Notes: a model not told the origin generated them from the sequence alone. A stretch of DNA of 19,675 bases from Candidatus Sulfopaludibacter sp. SbA3 (GCA_900290315.1 OKRF01000121.1:19605-39279); one strand, 5' to 3'; numbered from the stretch's first letter, positions 1 to 8,197 are shown. Numbers and translations: made by a program.

Positions 1-75
1 GGCCGGACCCAGAACCTCGGCGAGTTCTTCATCCGTGGGCCGGCTTGTCCTGCCAATGAACGCGTTCGGAAGCAT
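1..75 (-). CDS. Partial protein, DUF3788-like N-terminus
   Basis: Only the first 25 codons are inside the window; the gene continues beyond position 1. It starts at the ATG at 75-73 and begins MLPNAFIGRTSRPTDEEL, followed by an AEVLGPA stretch. This resembles the start of DUF3788-type proteins of unknown function, though that match is from memory. A GAGGAG Shine-Dalgarno sequence lies about 9 nt before the ATG, which decides this start over a second ATG at 32-30 in another frame. The gene overlaps the 3' end of the acyltransferase gene by 47 nt in a different frame, so its ribosome binding site lies inside the upstream coding region and the two are probably cotranscribed and translationally coupled. 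The reading frame is solid; the family is tentative. Confidence 0.6.
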   Translation of the reverse strand, partial: MLPNAFIGRTSRPTDEELAEVLGPA

Positions 76-796
76 CCGCGAGACTCCTCATTCTCCCCAA
101 CTCCTCCACAATTTTCTGCCTCACCGCATCCCGCAGCGCCCCGCTTTGACATCCCTTTACCGGCACCGCCTCCAGAACACGCAGCCAGATATCCCGCGTG
201 CCTTCGAAGATCCACGATCCACGTGGCAGTGCGTTCCCCGAGCCTTCCACCACCAGCGGCAGCACTGGCGCGCCTTCGCGAATGGCCAACTGGAATGGCC
301 CTTCGGTAAACGGCAGCACTTCGCCATCGGTGGAGCGCGTGCCCTCCGGAAAACAGACTACCGACAAGCCCTGCCGCAGGTAGCGCGCGCATTGCAGCAA
401 AGCCATGGCGCCTTTGCGCCGGTCGCGGCGATTCACCGGAACGTCGCCCGCCATGCGCAGCATCCAACCGAGCGGCGGCGTTTTGAACAACTCCGACTTG
501 GCCATCCACTTGGCGTCGATCCGCAAGTGCGAGAGCAGCGGGATGTCGGCCAGCGACTGGTGATTGCTGACGATCACGTAGGCCTGCCGCGGGTCCAGAT
601 GTTCCGCTCCTGAGATGTGGATGCGCCACGGGTTCACGCGCGCGAGCGATGTGCCGAGAAGCCGGAACCAGCGGCCGGTGCGGCGCCGCTGTGGGTCGCG
701 GTCAAACAGACGGATTATGGCCAACAGCGCGGTCCAGAACAGAATGAGCGTTGCGCTGGCAGACCAGATCCAGAGCGATCGAAGGATGCGAATCAC
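29..796 (-). CDS. 1-acyl-sn-glycerol-3-phosphate acyltransferase (PlsC family)
   Basis: This 255-residue protein belongs to the PlsC/LPLAT family, which transfers an acyl chain to lysophosphatidic acid at the inner membrane during phospholipid synthesis. The signature NHQSLADIPLL at residues 78-88 holds the catalytic His79 and Asp84 (HX4D). FPEGTRS at 149-155 is the phosphate-binding motif. A hydrophobic N-terminal helix at about residues 8-30 would anchor it in the membrane. The length is normal. The start is GTG at 796, preceded only by a weak purine-rich GAGAG stretch. It is the last complete gene at this end, followed by an overlapping DUF3788-like start. The acyltransferase family is secure, but related enzymes use other lysolipids, so exact substrate and gene name are left open. 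Confidence 0.9.
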   Translation of the reverse strand: MIRILRSLWIWSASATLILFWTALLAIIRLFDRDPQRRRTGRWFRLLGTSLARVNPWRIHISGAEHLDPRQAYVIVSNHQSLADIPLLSHLRIDAKWMAKSELFKTPPLGWMLRMAGDVPVNRRDRRKGAMALLQCARYLRQGLSVVCFPEGTRSTDGEVLPFTEGPFQLAIREGAPVLPLVVEGSGNALPRGSWIFEGTRDIWLRVLEAVPVKGCQSGALRDAVRQKIVEELGRMRSLADASERVHWQDKPAHG

Positions 797-842
797 ACTC
801 TCAGCGTAGGACAGGAGTCGCGGAGTGTCCAGTTCACCGGCG

Positions 843-986
843 TTACCGGGATGCCAGGACCGTGATCCGGAGCGTCTGGCTCTCGCCGGCTTTCAGAGTG
901 ACTGGTGTGGCCGACTTTTCGAACGGTGCGCGGAAGTCGGCGTCCAACTCAGCGCCGGGCTCGGCGTCTTCCCACGCGAAAAGTTG
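843..986 (-). pseudogene. Severed C-terminal segment of the preceding secreted protein
   Basis: Immediately after the TAG at 989-987 the same frame stays open for 47 codons and ends at TAA (845-843). It begins QLFAWEDAEPGAELDADF and includes TPVTLKAGESQTLRITVL. The upstream paralog has YKIFAWQTDDES followed by a similar acidic stretch and then SITVNASARTTTEVQTITA. The conservation in register on both sides of the stop indicates that a tyrosine codon (TAC or TAT) became TAG. No start codon with a ribosome binding site is evident, so this segment is not an independent gene. Sequencing error, a recent nonsense mutation, or leaky amber readthrough are all possible. Confidence 0.75.
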
Positions 987-2387
987 CTATGCGCCAGGGG
1001 CGATGCTGCCGAATTGGTATCGGCCCTCGAGTCCCGCATTAGTGGAGCGGATCAGGTCGGGCCAATCGCGTAGAGGACCGGTGGGGACGAGCACGAGGGC
1101 GGCGCCTTCCACCGGCTGGCCGCGCGCATCCACAACCACGCCTTCCAGCTTTGCGCCGTCGGTGCCGATGGTGATGCTGAGGGGAGCGGGGGAGCGGGAA
1201 AGATCGATTCGCGGCGTGGCCAAGGCGTGCGTCCCCTGGTAGATGGATTTCAGATAGCCGCCCGCGGGGTTGGCGAGGCGCACTCGATATTCGATGGGTT
1301 GGGCGAACTGCGCGACAAAGGTGCCGGCGGCGGTGACCGGTGCGCTCAGGTTGTCCCACCGGTCGGGAGCTTCCAGGGTGATTCGCATGGCAGCCCGCGA
1401 AAGGGGTGCATTCCCTTCCACAAGCACCGCTCCGGAGATGCTAAGCGCGGGCGCCAGGTTCAGCGCGACATCGACGTCCGCATCGATCACGCGAACAGCC
1501 TTGGCGGTGTGGAGCGTGCCTTTTTCGTCGCGAGCCTCGACTTTGTACATCCCCGGTACGTTATTGACAAACTGCGTCGGCCGGTTCGATGCCGAGCCCG
1601 ACACACCGAAGACACCGCCGAGCGATGGGCGCGGGTCGGCCGCGCCGCACGAGATCATCACGCGCGTCCCTTGGGGGGCCGTCACGGTGGCGCGGATGGT
1701 GTAGCGCTGGTCAGGGCGGAGTTGGACGTTGGCGTTGGCCAACTCGCCGCCGGGCGGCAAGTCGAGTTGCATGGCTTCAGCCACATCAACTGCGCTCTGC
1801 ATGAAGGTGAGCCCGAAGGTCGGGGAAGGCTTGGCGCCGCGAATGCGCAGTGCCGTGGTCCCGGTATCCAGACTGCTGAAGAAAAGGGACGCCCTCACGT
1901 AATAGCGTCCCGGAGGAACGCCGGCGATGCGATATTCGCCGCGATCGTCCGCCAACGTTTTGCCAGCCGTCGTGAGTTCCCTTTTGCCGTGAGGATAGGC
2001 GTATCGGACGGCCTCCACCAACGCGTTCGAGACGGGCTCGCCATCAGCATCGGTGACGCGGCCGGAGATGGCGCCGAGCGGCACCAGGCGAAGATCGAGG
2101 CGGGGCTGGCCGGCGGCGTCAACTGTGACGCGTGTGGGCACTCGGGCCGCGGCCGCAAACCCCTCGCGTTGCGGATTGACCAAGTAATTCCCGGCGATCA
2201 CATCTTGTAAGTGGAAGTAACCGTTCGCATCCGTCTGCGCGACATAGCTATCGGTGGAGCCTTCGATCGTGACGTAAGCGGCAGCCACTGGTTTGTTAGT
2301 GACGGTATTGCTGACTGTACCTTCCACGCTGCCGCGGTTTTGGGCGTGCGCGGTAAGGGTCAGGGCGAGGGCGAGTAAGCGGATCAT
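987..2387 (-). CDS. Secreted carboxypeptidase-regulatory-like domain protein, cut short by an amber stop
   Basis: The reading frame is 466 residues with a Sec signal peptide (MIRLLALALTLTAHAQ). Repeated CnaB/carboxypeptidase-regulatory-like beta-sandwich units follow: GSVEGTVSNTVTNKPV near residue 19, PLGAISGRVTDADGEPV, and further units ending in APGxY-type turns. No catalytic site is visible, and the function of these acidobacterial secreted proteins is unknown. It is a tandem paralog of the gene just upstream. Its ATG lies one base after that gene's TGA (TGATATG), with GGGAGG about 11 nt upstream, so the pair is coupled. It ends at ...SIAPGA followed by TAG, exactly where the paralog has APGAYKIFAW. 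Reading on through the TAG gives a matching C-terminal segment to a TAA at 845-843, so this frame is probably a nonsense-truncated form of a 513-residue protein. Confidence 0.8.
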   Translation of the reverse strand: MIRLLALALTLTAHAQNRGSVEGTVSNTVTNKPVAAAYVTIEGSTDSYVAQTDANGYFHLQDVIAGNYLVNPQREGFAAAARVPTRVTVDAAGQPRLDLRLVPLGAISGRVTDADGEPVSNALVEAVRYAYPHGKRELTTAGKTLADDRGEYRIAGVPPGRYYVRASLFFSSLDTGTTALRIRGAKPSPTFGLTFMQSAVDVAEAMQLDLPPGGELANANVQLRPDQRYTIRATVTAPQGTRVMISCGAADPRPSLGGVFGVSGSASNRPTQFVNNVPGMYKVEARDEKGTLHTAKAVRVIDADVDVALNLAPALSISGAVLVEGNAPLSRAAMRITLEAPDRWDNLSAPVTAAGTFVAQFAQPIEYRVRLANPAGGYLKSIYQGTHALATPRIDLSRSPAPLSITIGTDGAKLEGVVVDARGQPVEGAALVLVPTGPLRDWPDLIRSTNAGLEGRYQFGSIAPGA

Positions 2388-2388
2388 A

Positions 2389-3972
2389 TCAGCGCAACCT
2401 CCCGCGGGCTTCTTCGATTTCGGCCGCCGTGATGGTTTGTACCTCAGTGGTGGTACGGGCGCTGGCGTTCACGGTGATGGATGACGCTTTGGCCGCCAGA
2501 AGCGCACGGAGTTCCGAGGATTCCGTCAGACTTTCGTCGTCCGTCTGCCATGCGAAGATTTTGTACGCGCCGGGGGCAAGCCCTTCGATGTGGAAGGTGC
2601 CATCGGACTCCGGCCACACCGTGTGGAGCAGATCGAGCCGCGCCGCGAGGGGGCTGTCGGGCGCCACGGTGATGCGCAAGGGCAGCCAGTTGACGGCCGG
2701 GCGCGCGACACCGCTGAGTTGTCCGCTATCGCCGCGCAGGATCATGGTGAGCGGACCGGCGCCCGGTGTCGCGTCGAGGCGGCAGTCGGCGGAAATATCG
2801 AGATTGCCGAAGCGGACGGTCTTCAGATACAGGCCGGAAGCGTGGTCCACGCGGATTAGGTAAGCAGCGGGTGCGACGTTCGTCAGGGTAAAGGCGCCGT
2901 CGCCGCCAATGGCCCCGTTGGATCCGGTGGCAATGCCGCCGGTGGGCTCCAGTACGATGCGGGCGCTTCGCAGTTTATCCATCGAGCCCTCCTCCACGAG
3001 AATGGTTCCCTGAATGGAAAATGCCGGTTCCAGGCGGAATGTCACGTCGTCTATATCGCAATCGGTGATGTTCAATTGGCGGGCTTGGGAGACCAGCTTG
3101 GGTTGGCCGGCAAGCTCACTGGCCAGCCAGTAACAGCCCGGGGCCAGGCCTTTGAAGTCGAACGCGCCGGAGGGGCTTGTCTTGAGTGAGGCGAAAGAGA
3201 CGCGGTCTTCGGCGCATCGATAGGCGTACACGGATGCTCCGGGGGCGGAGGTGCCGCGGAGGTGATAGACGCGGGTGCGGTGCAGGCGAAAGTCGACTTC
3301 GCGGAGATCGGTATTGGGGGCGACTTCGATGGCGCCCGCGGCCGAAGGTTGCGTGACGCCAGGATAGAAAGTCGCGGGATATCCTTCTTCGACCACGGTG
3401 CTGTGGACGCGGCCGGGGACGGGAGGAATGCCGAGATACCTGGTGACTTCGAGGTACCAGCGTCCGGGCGCCAGGTTGAAGAGGCGATACTCGCCGCGAT
3501 CGTTGGTGGTCGCAGTTTGCACTGTGCGCCACACCTTGCGATAGCGGGAATACGCATAGCGCAGTGCTTCCACGGCGGCGCCCGGAATGGGGTCGCCGTT
3601 TTCATCGAGGACGCGGCCGGAGATGGCGCCGAAGGGCACCAGGCGCAGCGGGAAGTCCTTGACGGCCTGTCCATCGGAGACTGAGACGGCGTTGTCGGGC
3701 GGCGGATCGAGGCTGTCGTCCGGGATCTTGGCGATGTAGCCTTGCGCGGTCGCGAAGATCGCGTAGCTGCCCGGCGTGACGTTGTCGATCCGGAAGCGGC
3801 CGGAGAGATCGGTCAGAACCTGATAGCCGGAGTACACCTGTGTGGACTGCAGGGTCACGAGGGCCCGCTTGACTGGTGTACCTGTGATGGAGTTGGATAC
3901 AGTGCCTTCCACAGAGCCCGGAGTCGCAGCTACGGCCGCCGCGGCTCCGAAAAGCCAGAGGCAGAGCTTCAT
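2389..3972 (-). CDS. Secreted multi-unit carboxypeptidase-regulatory-like (CnaB-type) protein
   Basis: This 527-residue exported protein has a signal peptide (MKLCLWLFGAAAAVAA) and about five beta-sandwich units. The first starts at GSVEGTVSNSITGTPV (from residue 19). The second contains PFGAISGRVLDENGDP. Later ones close with LAPGRWYLEV, LAPGCYWLAS, VAPAAYLIRV and LAPGAYKIFAW. The LAPGxY turn is typical of carboxypeptidase-regulatory-like domains, which also form the N-terminus of Oar receptors. No protease residues or cell-wall anchor are seen. It probably acts as a structural or binding protein at the surface or in the periplasm; this is inference. The start ATG at 3972 has GAGG only 2 nt upstream, too close for an ideal site. 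The gene is followed directly by its truncated paralog, and a half REP-like repeat lies in its upstream region. Confidence 0.8.
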   Translation of the reverse strand: MKLCLWLFGAAAAVAATPGSVEGTVSNSITGTPVKRALVTLQSTQVYSGYQVLTDLSGRFRIDNVTPGSYAIFATAQGYIAKIPDDSLDPPPDNAVSVSDGQAVKDFPLRLVPFGAISGRVLDENGDPIPGAAVEALRYAYSRYRKVWRTVQTATTNDRGEYRLFNLAPGRWYLEVTRYLGIPPVPGRVHSTVVEEGYPATFYPGVTQPSAAGAIEVAPNTDLREVDFRLHRTRVYHLRGTSAPGASVYAYRCAEDRVSFASLKTSPSGAFDFKGLAPGCYWLASELAGQPKLVSQARQLNITDCDIDDVTFRLEPAFSIQGTILVEEGSMDKLRSARIVLEPTGGIATGSNGAIGGDGAFTLTNVAPAAYLIRVDHASGLYLKTVRFGNLDISADCRLDATPGAGPLTMILRGDSGQLSGVARPAVNWLPLRITVAPDSPLAARLDLLHTVWPESDGTFHIEGLAPGAYKIFAWQTDDESLTESSELRALLAAKASSITVNASARTTTEVQTITAAEIEEARGRLR

Positions 3973-4028
3973 GACCTCAGCATACTCTAAGAAAGGGTAT
4001 GAGGTCTTTTTGCGCTATGGGAGCCGTG

Positions 4029-4056
4029 GGTAACGCCGGCGATCCTGTCGCCGGTC
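4029..4056 (+). repeat. Half copy of the REP-like hairpin element
   Basis: These 28 bases match the left arm of the full element at 9171-9234 with one difference (C for T in the loop). They contain the stem CCGGCGA ... TCGCCGG with a five-base loop. The second hairpin arm is absent. It lies in the 106-bp gap between the Gfo/Idh gene and the secreted-protein pair. Two other intergenic copies in the window support calling it a repeat. Confidence 0.7.
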
Positions 4057-4070
4057 GAGCCTGTGAATGT

Positions 4071-4092
4071 AACTCAAATTATACTTTGAGTT
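4071..4092 (-). other. AT-rich inverted repeat spanning the Gfo/Idh stop codon
   Basis: AACTCAAA and TTTGAGTT form a perfect 8-bp stem around a 6-nt loop that includes part of the TAA stop of the oxidoreductase gene. There is no T-run after it on the minus strand, so it is at best a weak terminator or an mRNA-end stabilising hairpin. Together with the adjacent half REP element it marks the end of the four-gene operon. Confidence 0.35.
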
Positions 4093-5599
4093 CCCAGCCT
4101 TTGCGGAAGGTGGGCTTGACCCACTTATTGGCCTCTTTGATGTTAGTCACTTCGCCTTTGGCGTTGTCCCAGAGAAGCTTGCCCTCATAGTGCACGGCAG
4201 CGGCGCCCAGCACGAGCCATTCGGTGTATTTGCCGGCGATGCTGAAATTGGAGCAGGCCGGGGCTCCGCCTTTGCAGGCGCGGACCCAATCGCGCAGGTG
4301 GGCAGTGCCGTTGGAACCGGTGCTGGCGCCGGGAGAGCGCTGCAGGTAAGGCTGCGGAAGCTTGTATTCGGCCCAGCGCGAACCGGGCAGCAGCCCTACG
4401 CCTTCGCCTCTTCCGCTGGTGCCAAGGTAGCCCTTGGATCCCACGAAGATGCAGTTGTAGCCGCTGGTGGTCACCGGACCGCCGCGTCCGCCGCCGCGTC
4501 CAGCACCACCGCCGGCCGGGCCAACTTGCGGACCTTGGCCGGGGATCTTGCGCGCTTGTTCCGCCGTCATTTCGGGCGGCAGGTAGGCGTCGCCACCCGC
4601 ATGATGATACCAGTAGACCGTGACGGGAGGCATGCCGGGCCGGGGTCCGAATTCGAACTTGAGGGCCAATTCGTCGGGGAAGGTGAAGGCTGGAAGTGAG
4701 TCCTTCTTGATGCACTCCACGCTGATGAGATGCTCGGGACCCAACTGAAGGCCCCAGTTGGCGGGTCCCAGAATGTGGACGCCCCAATCTCCGATCAGGC
4801 TGCTGCCGAAATCGTAAAAGCCGCGCCAGTTGAAGGGCAGATAGAAGCCGAATCCGTCGGATGGGCGGCCGTTGTTCCGTTTCTCGACGAACGCTTTGTA
4901 GTCGTCATCGCCGGCTGTGAACGGCCGAAACGCGGCGCCGCCAAGCCACAGATCCCAGTCCAGCGTATCGGGCACGGGGGTGGGGGCGGCGACCTTGGTC
5001 ATCTCCTGCGGCCAACTGGGCCGGCCCTGCCAGGCGTGCACTTCCTTGACATCGCCGATCTCGCCCGACCATAGAATTTCGCAGGCCGCGCGGGTGGCGT
5101 CATGCGAGTATCCCTGGTTGCCCATTTGGGTGGCCACGTTGTACTTTTGCGCGGCGAGGGTCAACAGGCGCGCCTCCCACGGCGTGCGCGTCAGGGGCTT
5201 TTCCACGTAGACGTGCTTGCCGAGTTGCATGCAGGCCAGCGCGCAGGTGGCGTGCATGTGGTCGGGAGGCGCCACGATCAGGGCGTCGATATCCTTCTGC
5301 TTGTCCAGCATCTGGCGGAAGTCTTTGTACTTGGTAGCCTTGGGAAAGCGCTCGAAGGATTCTTTGCCGCGCACCCAATCGACATCGGCCAGCGCGACCA
5401 CGTTCTCTACGCCGGCATGCGCGCCGCGCAGGTCGCCGGCAGGTTGGCCTCCCGCGCCAATGGCCGCGAGATTCAGTTTTTCGTTGGGAGACTTGTAGCC
5501 CGCTGCCTTCAACGAGGGCGTGCTGCCGAATCCTCCACGCGGGAGGGCTCCCGCAAGTGTCCCATAAAAGAAGTAACGCCGGGAAAACGTAGGTAACAT
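4079..5599 (-). CDS. Tat-exported Gfo/Idh/MocA-family oxidoreductase
   Basis: This 506-residue NAD(P)-dependent sugar or polyol oxidoreductase has a twin-arginine leader (SRRYFFYGTLAGAL, residues 6-19). The Rossmann dinucleotide loop reads GAGGQP at 48-53 and the family's EKP motif is at 133-135 (VYVEKPLTRTPWEA). The C-terminal half is the alpha/beta substrate domain, interrupted by a Gly/Arg-rich insert (PAGGGAGRGGGRGG). Tat export fits enzymes that fold with their nucleotide in the cytoplasm, as known for glucose-fructose oxidoreductase. It is the last gene of an operon with a TIM-barrel isomerase-like protein, a PQQ dehydrogenase and a cytochrome c, and starts 34 bp after the isomerase stop. 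GGGAGG lies 5 nt before the ATG. The family is certain; the substrate, perhaps a keto-sugar or glycoside, is not known. Confidence 0.9.
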   Translation of the reverse strand: MLPTFSRRYFFYGTLAGALPRGGFGSTPSLKAAGYKSPNEKLNLAAIGAGGQPAGDLRGAHAGVENVVALADVDWVRGKESFERFPKATKYKDFRQMLDKQKDIDALIVAPPDHMHATCALACMQLGKHVYVEKPLTRTPWEARLLTLAAQKYNVATQMGNQGYSHDATRAACEILWSGEIGDVKEVHAWQGRPSWPQEMTKVAAPTPVPDTLDWDLWLGGAAFRPFTAGDDDYKAFVEKRNNGRPSDGFGFYLPFNWRGFYDFGSSLIGDWGVHILGPANWGLQLGPEHLISVECIKKDSLPAFTFPDELALKFEFGPRPGMPPVTVYWYHHAGGDAYLPPEMTAEQARKIPGQGPQVGPAGGGAGRGGGRGGPVTTSGYNCIFVGSKGYLGTSGRGEGVGLLPGSRWAEYKLPQPYLQRSPGASTGSNGTAHLRDWVRACKGGAPACSNFSIAGKYTEWLVLGAAAVHYEGKLLWDNAKGEVTNIKEANKWVKPTFRKGWELKV

Positions 5600-5633
5600 A
5601 AAACCTCCCTAACTGGGCAAGCTGAAGCTTACC

Positions 5634-6554
5634 CTACCCGAGCACTTTGAGTAAGTTCTGGTAACTGACCCGCGCGGCGGCTATGGCGTCGCCCCAATCG
5701 GCGGCGTTATCCTGTTCGATACAGAAATGCTTCATTCCGGCCTGCGCGGCAGCGGCGAAGATGGCTTTGTAGTTGACTTCGCCCTGGCCCACGGGGACCA
5801 ACATGGCTGAGCGCTGCCGCTCCTGCTGCATCATCTGCGGCGTCATCATCTTGATGCCGCGGGCATCCTTGACGTGCCACAACTCAAAGCGGCCGGGATG
5901 CTTCTGGAACATTTCGAGAATGTTCTGTCCAGCCACGGAGGCCCACCCAATGTCCAGTTGCATCGCCACCAGCGCGGGGTCCGTTTCGGCCAGCAGGACA
6001 TCGTAGGGACGAAGCGTGCCGCCCTCCAGAGGCTGAAACTCCTGGGTGTGGTTGTGAATCAGCATCTTCATGCCGAATTTCTTAGCGACCTCGCCATGCT
6101 TGTTGATCTGCTGGGCGGTGCGCTTCACGCTCTCTTCGGTCTGCGCATTGCCGCCGCGTCCGCCGCCGCCGCCCGGCGCTCCACCGCGGATCTCGGTGTA
6201 CTTGATGCCCATAATCTGGAAGCCCTCGAGCTGCTTTTCCAGATCGGGGCCATCGGTGGCGCCCACGTGCGTGGTGGGGGCGGAGATGCCGAACTTATCC
6301 AACATGGCGCGAAACTGCTTGGGCTCCATGTTGGCGTAGTTAGTGGCGGGTTCCACCTCCTTGTATCCAATCTCAGCGACTTTAGCGAGCGTGCCTTCGT
6401 AATCTTTACCGAGCAGATCGCGGACGGTGAACAGCTCGAGGCCGATTTGATTTTTCCAGGAGGGGTTAATTTGCGCCATCAGGTTGCGCGCTTGGTTGGC
6501 CAGCAGTAGGCCGGCGCCGGAGGCCGCGAGAAACGAGCGACGGGTGGTCATCAT
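5634..6554 (-). CDS. Tat-exported sugar phosphate isomerase/epimerase-like TIM-barrel protein
   Basis: A 306-residue protein of the xylose-isomerase-like AP-endonuclease-2 fold. The leader TTRRSFLAASGAGLLL is a clear Tat signal. Likely divalent-metal ligands, in 306-residue numbering, are Glu near 67 (KEVEP), His169 in LIHNH, Asp201 in QLDIGW, His227 in LWHVKD and Glu280 in CIEQD. A GGGGGRGG insert sits near 127-135 after the TEIRGG strand. Despite the family name, exported members are thought to act on non-phosphorylated sugars or keto-sugars (inference). The frame is open to a TTG at 6566 overlapping the previous stop, but AGGAG lies just before two ATGs (6554 and 6551), so one of these is the start; 6551 has slightly better spacing. 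It is translationally linked to the PQQ dehydrogenase gene (stop 6565-6563). Confidence 0.88.
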   Translation of the reverse strand: MMTTRRSFLAASGAGLLLANQARNLMAQINPSWKNQIGLELFTVRDLLGKDYEGTLAKVAEIGYKEVEPATNYANMEPKQFRAMLDKFGISAPTTHVGATDGPDLEKQLEGFQIMGIKYTEIRGGAPGGGGGRGGNAQTEESVKRTAQQINKHGEVAKKFGMKMLIHNHTQEFQPLEGGTLRPYDVLLAETDPALVAMQLDIGWASVAGQNILEMFQKHPGRFELWHVKDARGIKMMTPQMMQQERQRSAMLVPVGQGEVNYKAIFAAAAQAGMKHFCIEQDNAADWGDAIAAARVSYQNLLKVLG

Positions 6555-6562
6555 AGGACTCC

Positions 6563-8197
6563 TCAATACAGAGTGAAAGAGTACAACGTATCACCGGCAG
6601 CCACAAGGAGATACTGGTGGCCGTCCAGCATGTAGGTCTCGGGAGCGTTGGAGACGTTGCCGAGACGCGTGTGCCACAGAATCTTGCCGTTGGCCGGGTC
6701 GTAAGCCACCAGGTTGCCGGCAATATCGCCGGCGAAGAGCAGGCGTCCGGCGGTGGTGAGCATGCCGTTGCCGAGGTTGCCCCCGGTGCCGGGATAGCGG
6801 TGACGCCAGGCTATCTTACCGGTTTTGTAATCGATGGCGGTGAGGAAGGAACCCAGAGACCCGAGCCCATCTTCCTCCTTACCGCCGAGACCCATGGCGC
6901 CCCGCGGGTCCGTCTCCGTGAGATAGTACATGGCGTAGGCTTCGTTGGTGGGGACATAGAACAGGCCGGTATCCGGCGAGTAAGCCGGCGGCGGCCAATT
7001 CGTAGCACCGCCGTTGTTGGGGGATACCAATGAACCGGGGACAGTGGAATCCTTGGCCGGGTCGCGGACAGGCTGACCTTTGGCATTGATTTCCTTGGCC
7101 CAATTCACGGATTCGGCAAACTTACTGGTGACTAAGTGCTCACCCGTGATGCGATCCAGGGCATAGAAGTAGCCGTTGCGGTCGCCATGAAGAACCATCT
7201 TACGAGGTTTACCGTTGAAATCGCCGTCGATCAGAATGGGAGTCTCGGTGGAATCCCAGTCGTGGGTGTCGTGGGGATTCAACTGGTAATACCACGCCAT
7301 TTTGCCGGTATCGACGTTGACCGCGACGATGGAGCAGGTGTACAGGTTGTCGCCCGCACGGCTGGGAGGATTCGTGTAAGCGGGCGAGGGATTGCCGGTG
7401 CCGAAGATGTAATAGTGCGTTTCGGGATCGTAGGTACCGGGGATCCACACGTTGCCGGCTCCGTGCTTTGCGCCGTCCAGGCTGCCCCACGTTTCCAGGC
7501 CAGGGTCGCCCTTTTTCATGGGGACTGTGTAAAAAGTCCACTGCACATCGCCCGTCTCGGGATCGCGGGCTTGCACGTAGCCAGGCTCGTCCAGGTCGTT
7601 GCCGGTTCCCGTGAGGATGTGATTCCCGATCACGACGGGCGCCATGGTGGAGAAGTACTGCTGGTTGAAATTGGCGATTTCCTTGTGCCAGCGTTCCTTG
7701 CCGGTCTTGGCATCGAGGCAGACCAGATAATCGTCGGGCGTCTCCAGGTAGAGCCAGTTGCCCCACATGGCGAGTCCACGATTGCCAATATGGGTGCCGC
7801 CTTTAGTCTTCCAGAAGTAGTGCCACAATTCGTGGCCGTCGCGGGCATCCACGGCCCAGGCATTATCGGGCGTGGAAAGATAAAGCGTGCCGTTGATTTC
7901 GAGAATGGAGGCGCGGATGTTGGCGTTGCCGCCGCCACTAGTATCGGCAGTGCCTTCGCCACCAATGATTGTGGGGGCGCCACCGCCGCCGAACCCGCCG
8001 AACCCACCGCGGCCGCCGCCGCCGGCACCGCCCGCACCCTGATTGATCTGTTTGAGCGAGCTATACCGTTTGCCGGAGTAATCGCCTGAGTAAGTGGGCC
8101 AGGAGTCTCCCAGCGGCTTAGTCAGGAGGGCAGGGTCTAGCGGCTGTGCTGCCACGATGCCGGAAAGCAGTAAGAGTAGTGCAAGGAATGGTCTCAT
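6563..8197 (-). CDS. PQQ-dependent dehydrogenase (quinoprotein, beta-propeller)
   Basis: This 544-residue exported quinoprotein has a signal peptide (MRPFLALLLLLSGIVAAQ). WPTYSGDYSGKRYS at 33-46 is the typical N-terminal strand of alcohol-dehydrogenase-type PQQ enzymes. Repeated ...GKxxWH/WR propeller motifs follow (TGKERWH, TGKIAWRH, NGKILWH). GTGNPSP at 266-272 and NPHDTHDWD at 307-315 match the Ca/PQQ and catalytic-Asp regions. The adjacent Cys-Cys disulfide of methanol and ethanol dehydrogenases is absent. A long Gly/Arg/Phe-rich insert occupies residues 54-81. It would oxidise an alcohol or sugar in the periplasm and pass electrons to the cytochrome c encoded just upstream, whose stop overlaps this ATG (ATGA). 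The substrate is unknown. There is no strong Shine-Dalgarno, consistent with translational coupling. Confidence 0.92.
   Translation of the reverse strand: MRPFLALLLLLSGIVAAQPLDPALLTKPLGDSWPTYSGDYSGKRYSSLKQINQGAGGAGGGGRGGFGGFGGGGAPTIIGGEGTADTSGGGNANIRASILEINGTLYLSTPDNAWAVDARDGHELWHYFWKTKGGTHIGNRGLAMWGNWLYLETPDDYLVCLDAKTGKERWHKEIANFNQQYFSTMAPVVIGNHILTGTGNDLDEPGYVQARDPETGDVQWTFYTVPMKKGDPGLETWGSLDGAKHGAGNVWIPGTYDPETHYYIFGTGNPSPAYTNPPSRAGDNLYTCSIVAVNVDTGKMAWYYQLNPHDTHDWDSTETPILIDGDFNGKPRKMVLHGDRNGYFYALDRITGEHLVTSKFAESVNWAKEINAKGQPVRDPAKDSTVPGSLVSPNNGGATNWPPPAYSPDTGLFYVPTNEAYAMYYLTETDPRGAMGLGGKEEDGLGSLGSFLTAIDYKTGKIAWRHRYPGTGGNLGNGMLTTAGRLLFAGDIAGNLVAYDPANGKILWHTRLGNVSNAPETYMLDGHQYLLVAAGDTLYSFTLY

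Noticed and set aside
987..992. Programmed readthrough of the amber codon as the main explanation
   Set aside because: The downstream bases CAACTT miss the CARYYA context at the last base, that context is known from viruses and not bacteria, and a simple Tyr-to-stop change explains the data.
1227..2210. Plus-strand open frame of 327 codons opposite the truncated secreted protein
   Set aside because: An antisense shadow. The minus strand has a signal peptide and conserved domain turns.
4476..4521. CCGCCG-rich runs as a CRISPR or satellite array
   Set aside because: They are coding triplets for Gly/Arg inserts in frame, without regular repeat and spacer structure.
6555..6566. TTG start for the isomerase-like gene overlapping the PQQ stop
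   Set aside because: The AGGAG that overlaps this TTG is well placed for the ATGs at 6554 and 6551, which begin the Tat leader.
7136..8089. Long plus-strand open frame of 317 codons opposite the PQQ dehydrogenase gene
   Set aside because: It is an antisense shadow of a GC-rich gene. Its translation has no domain or motif, while the minus strand encodes a clear quinoprotein.
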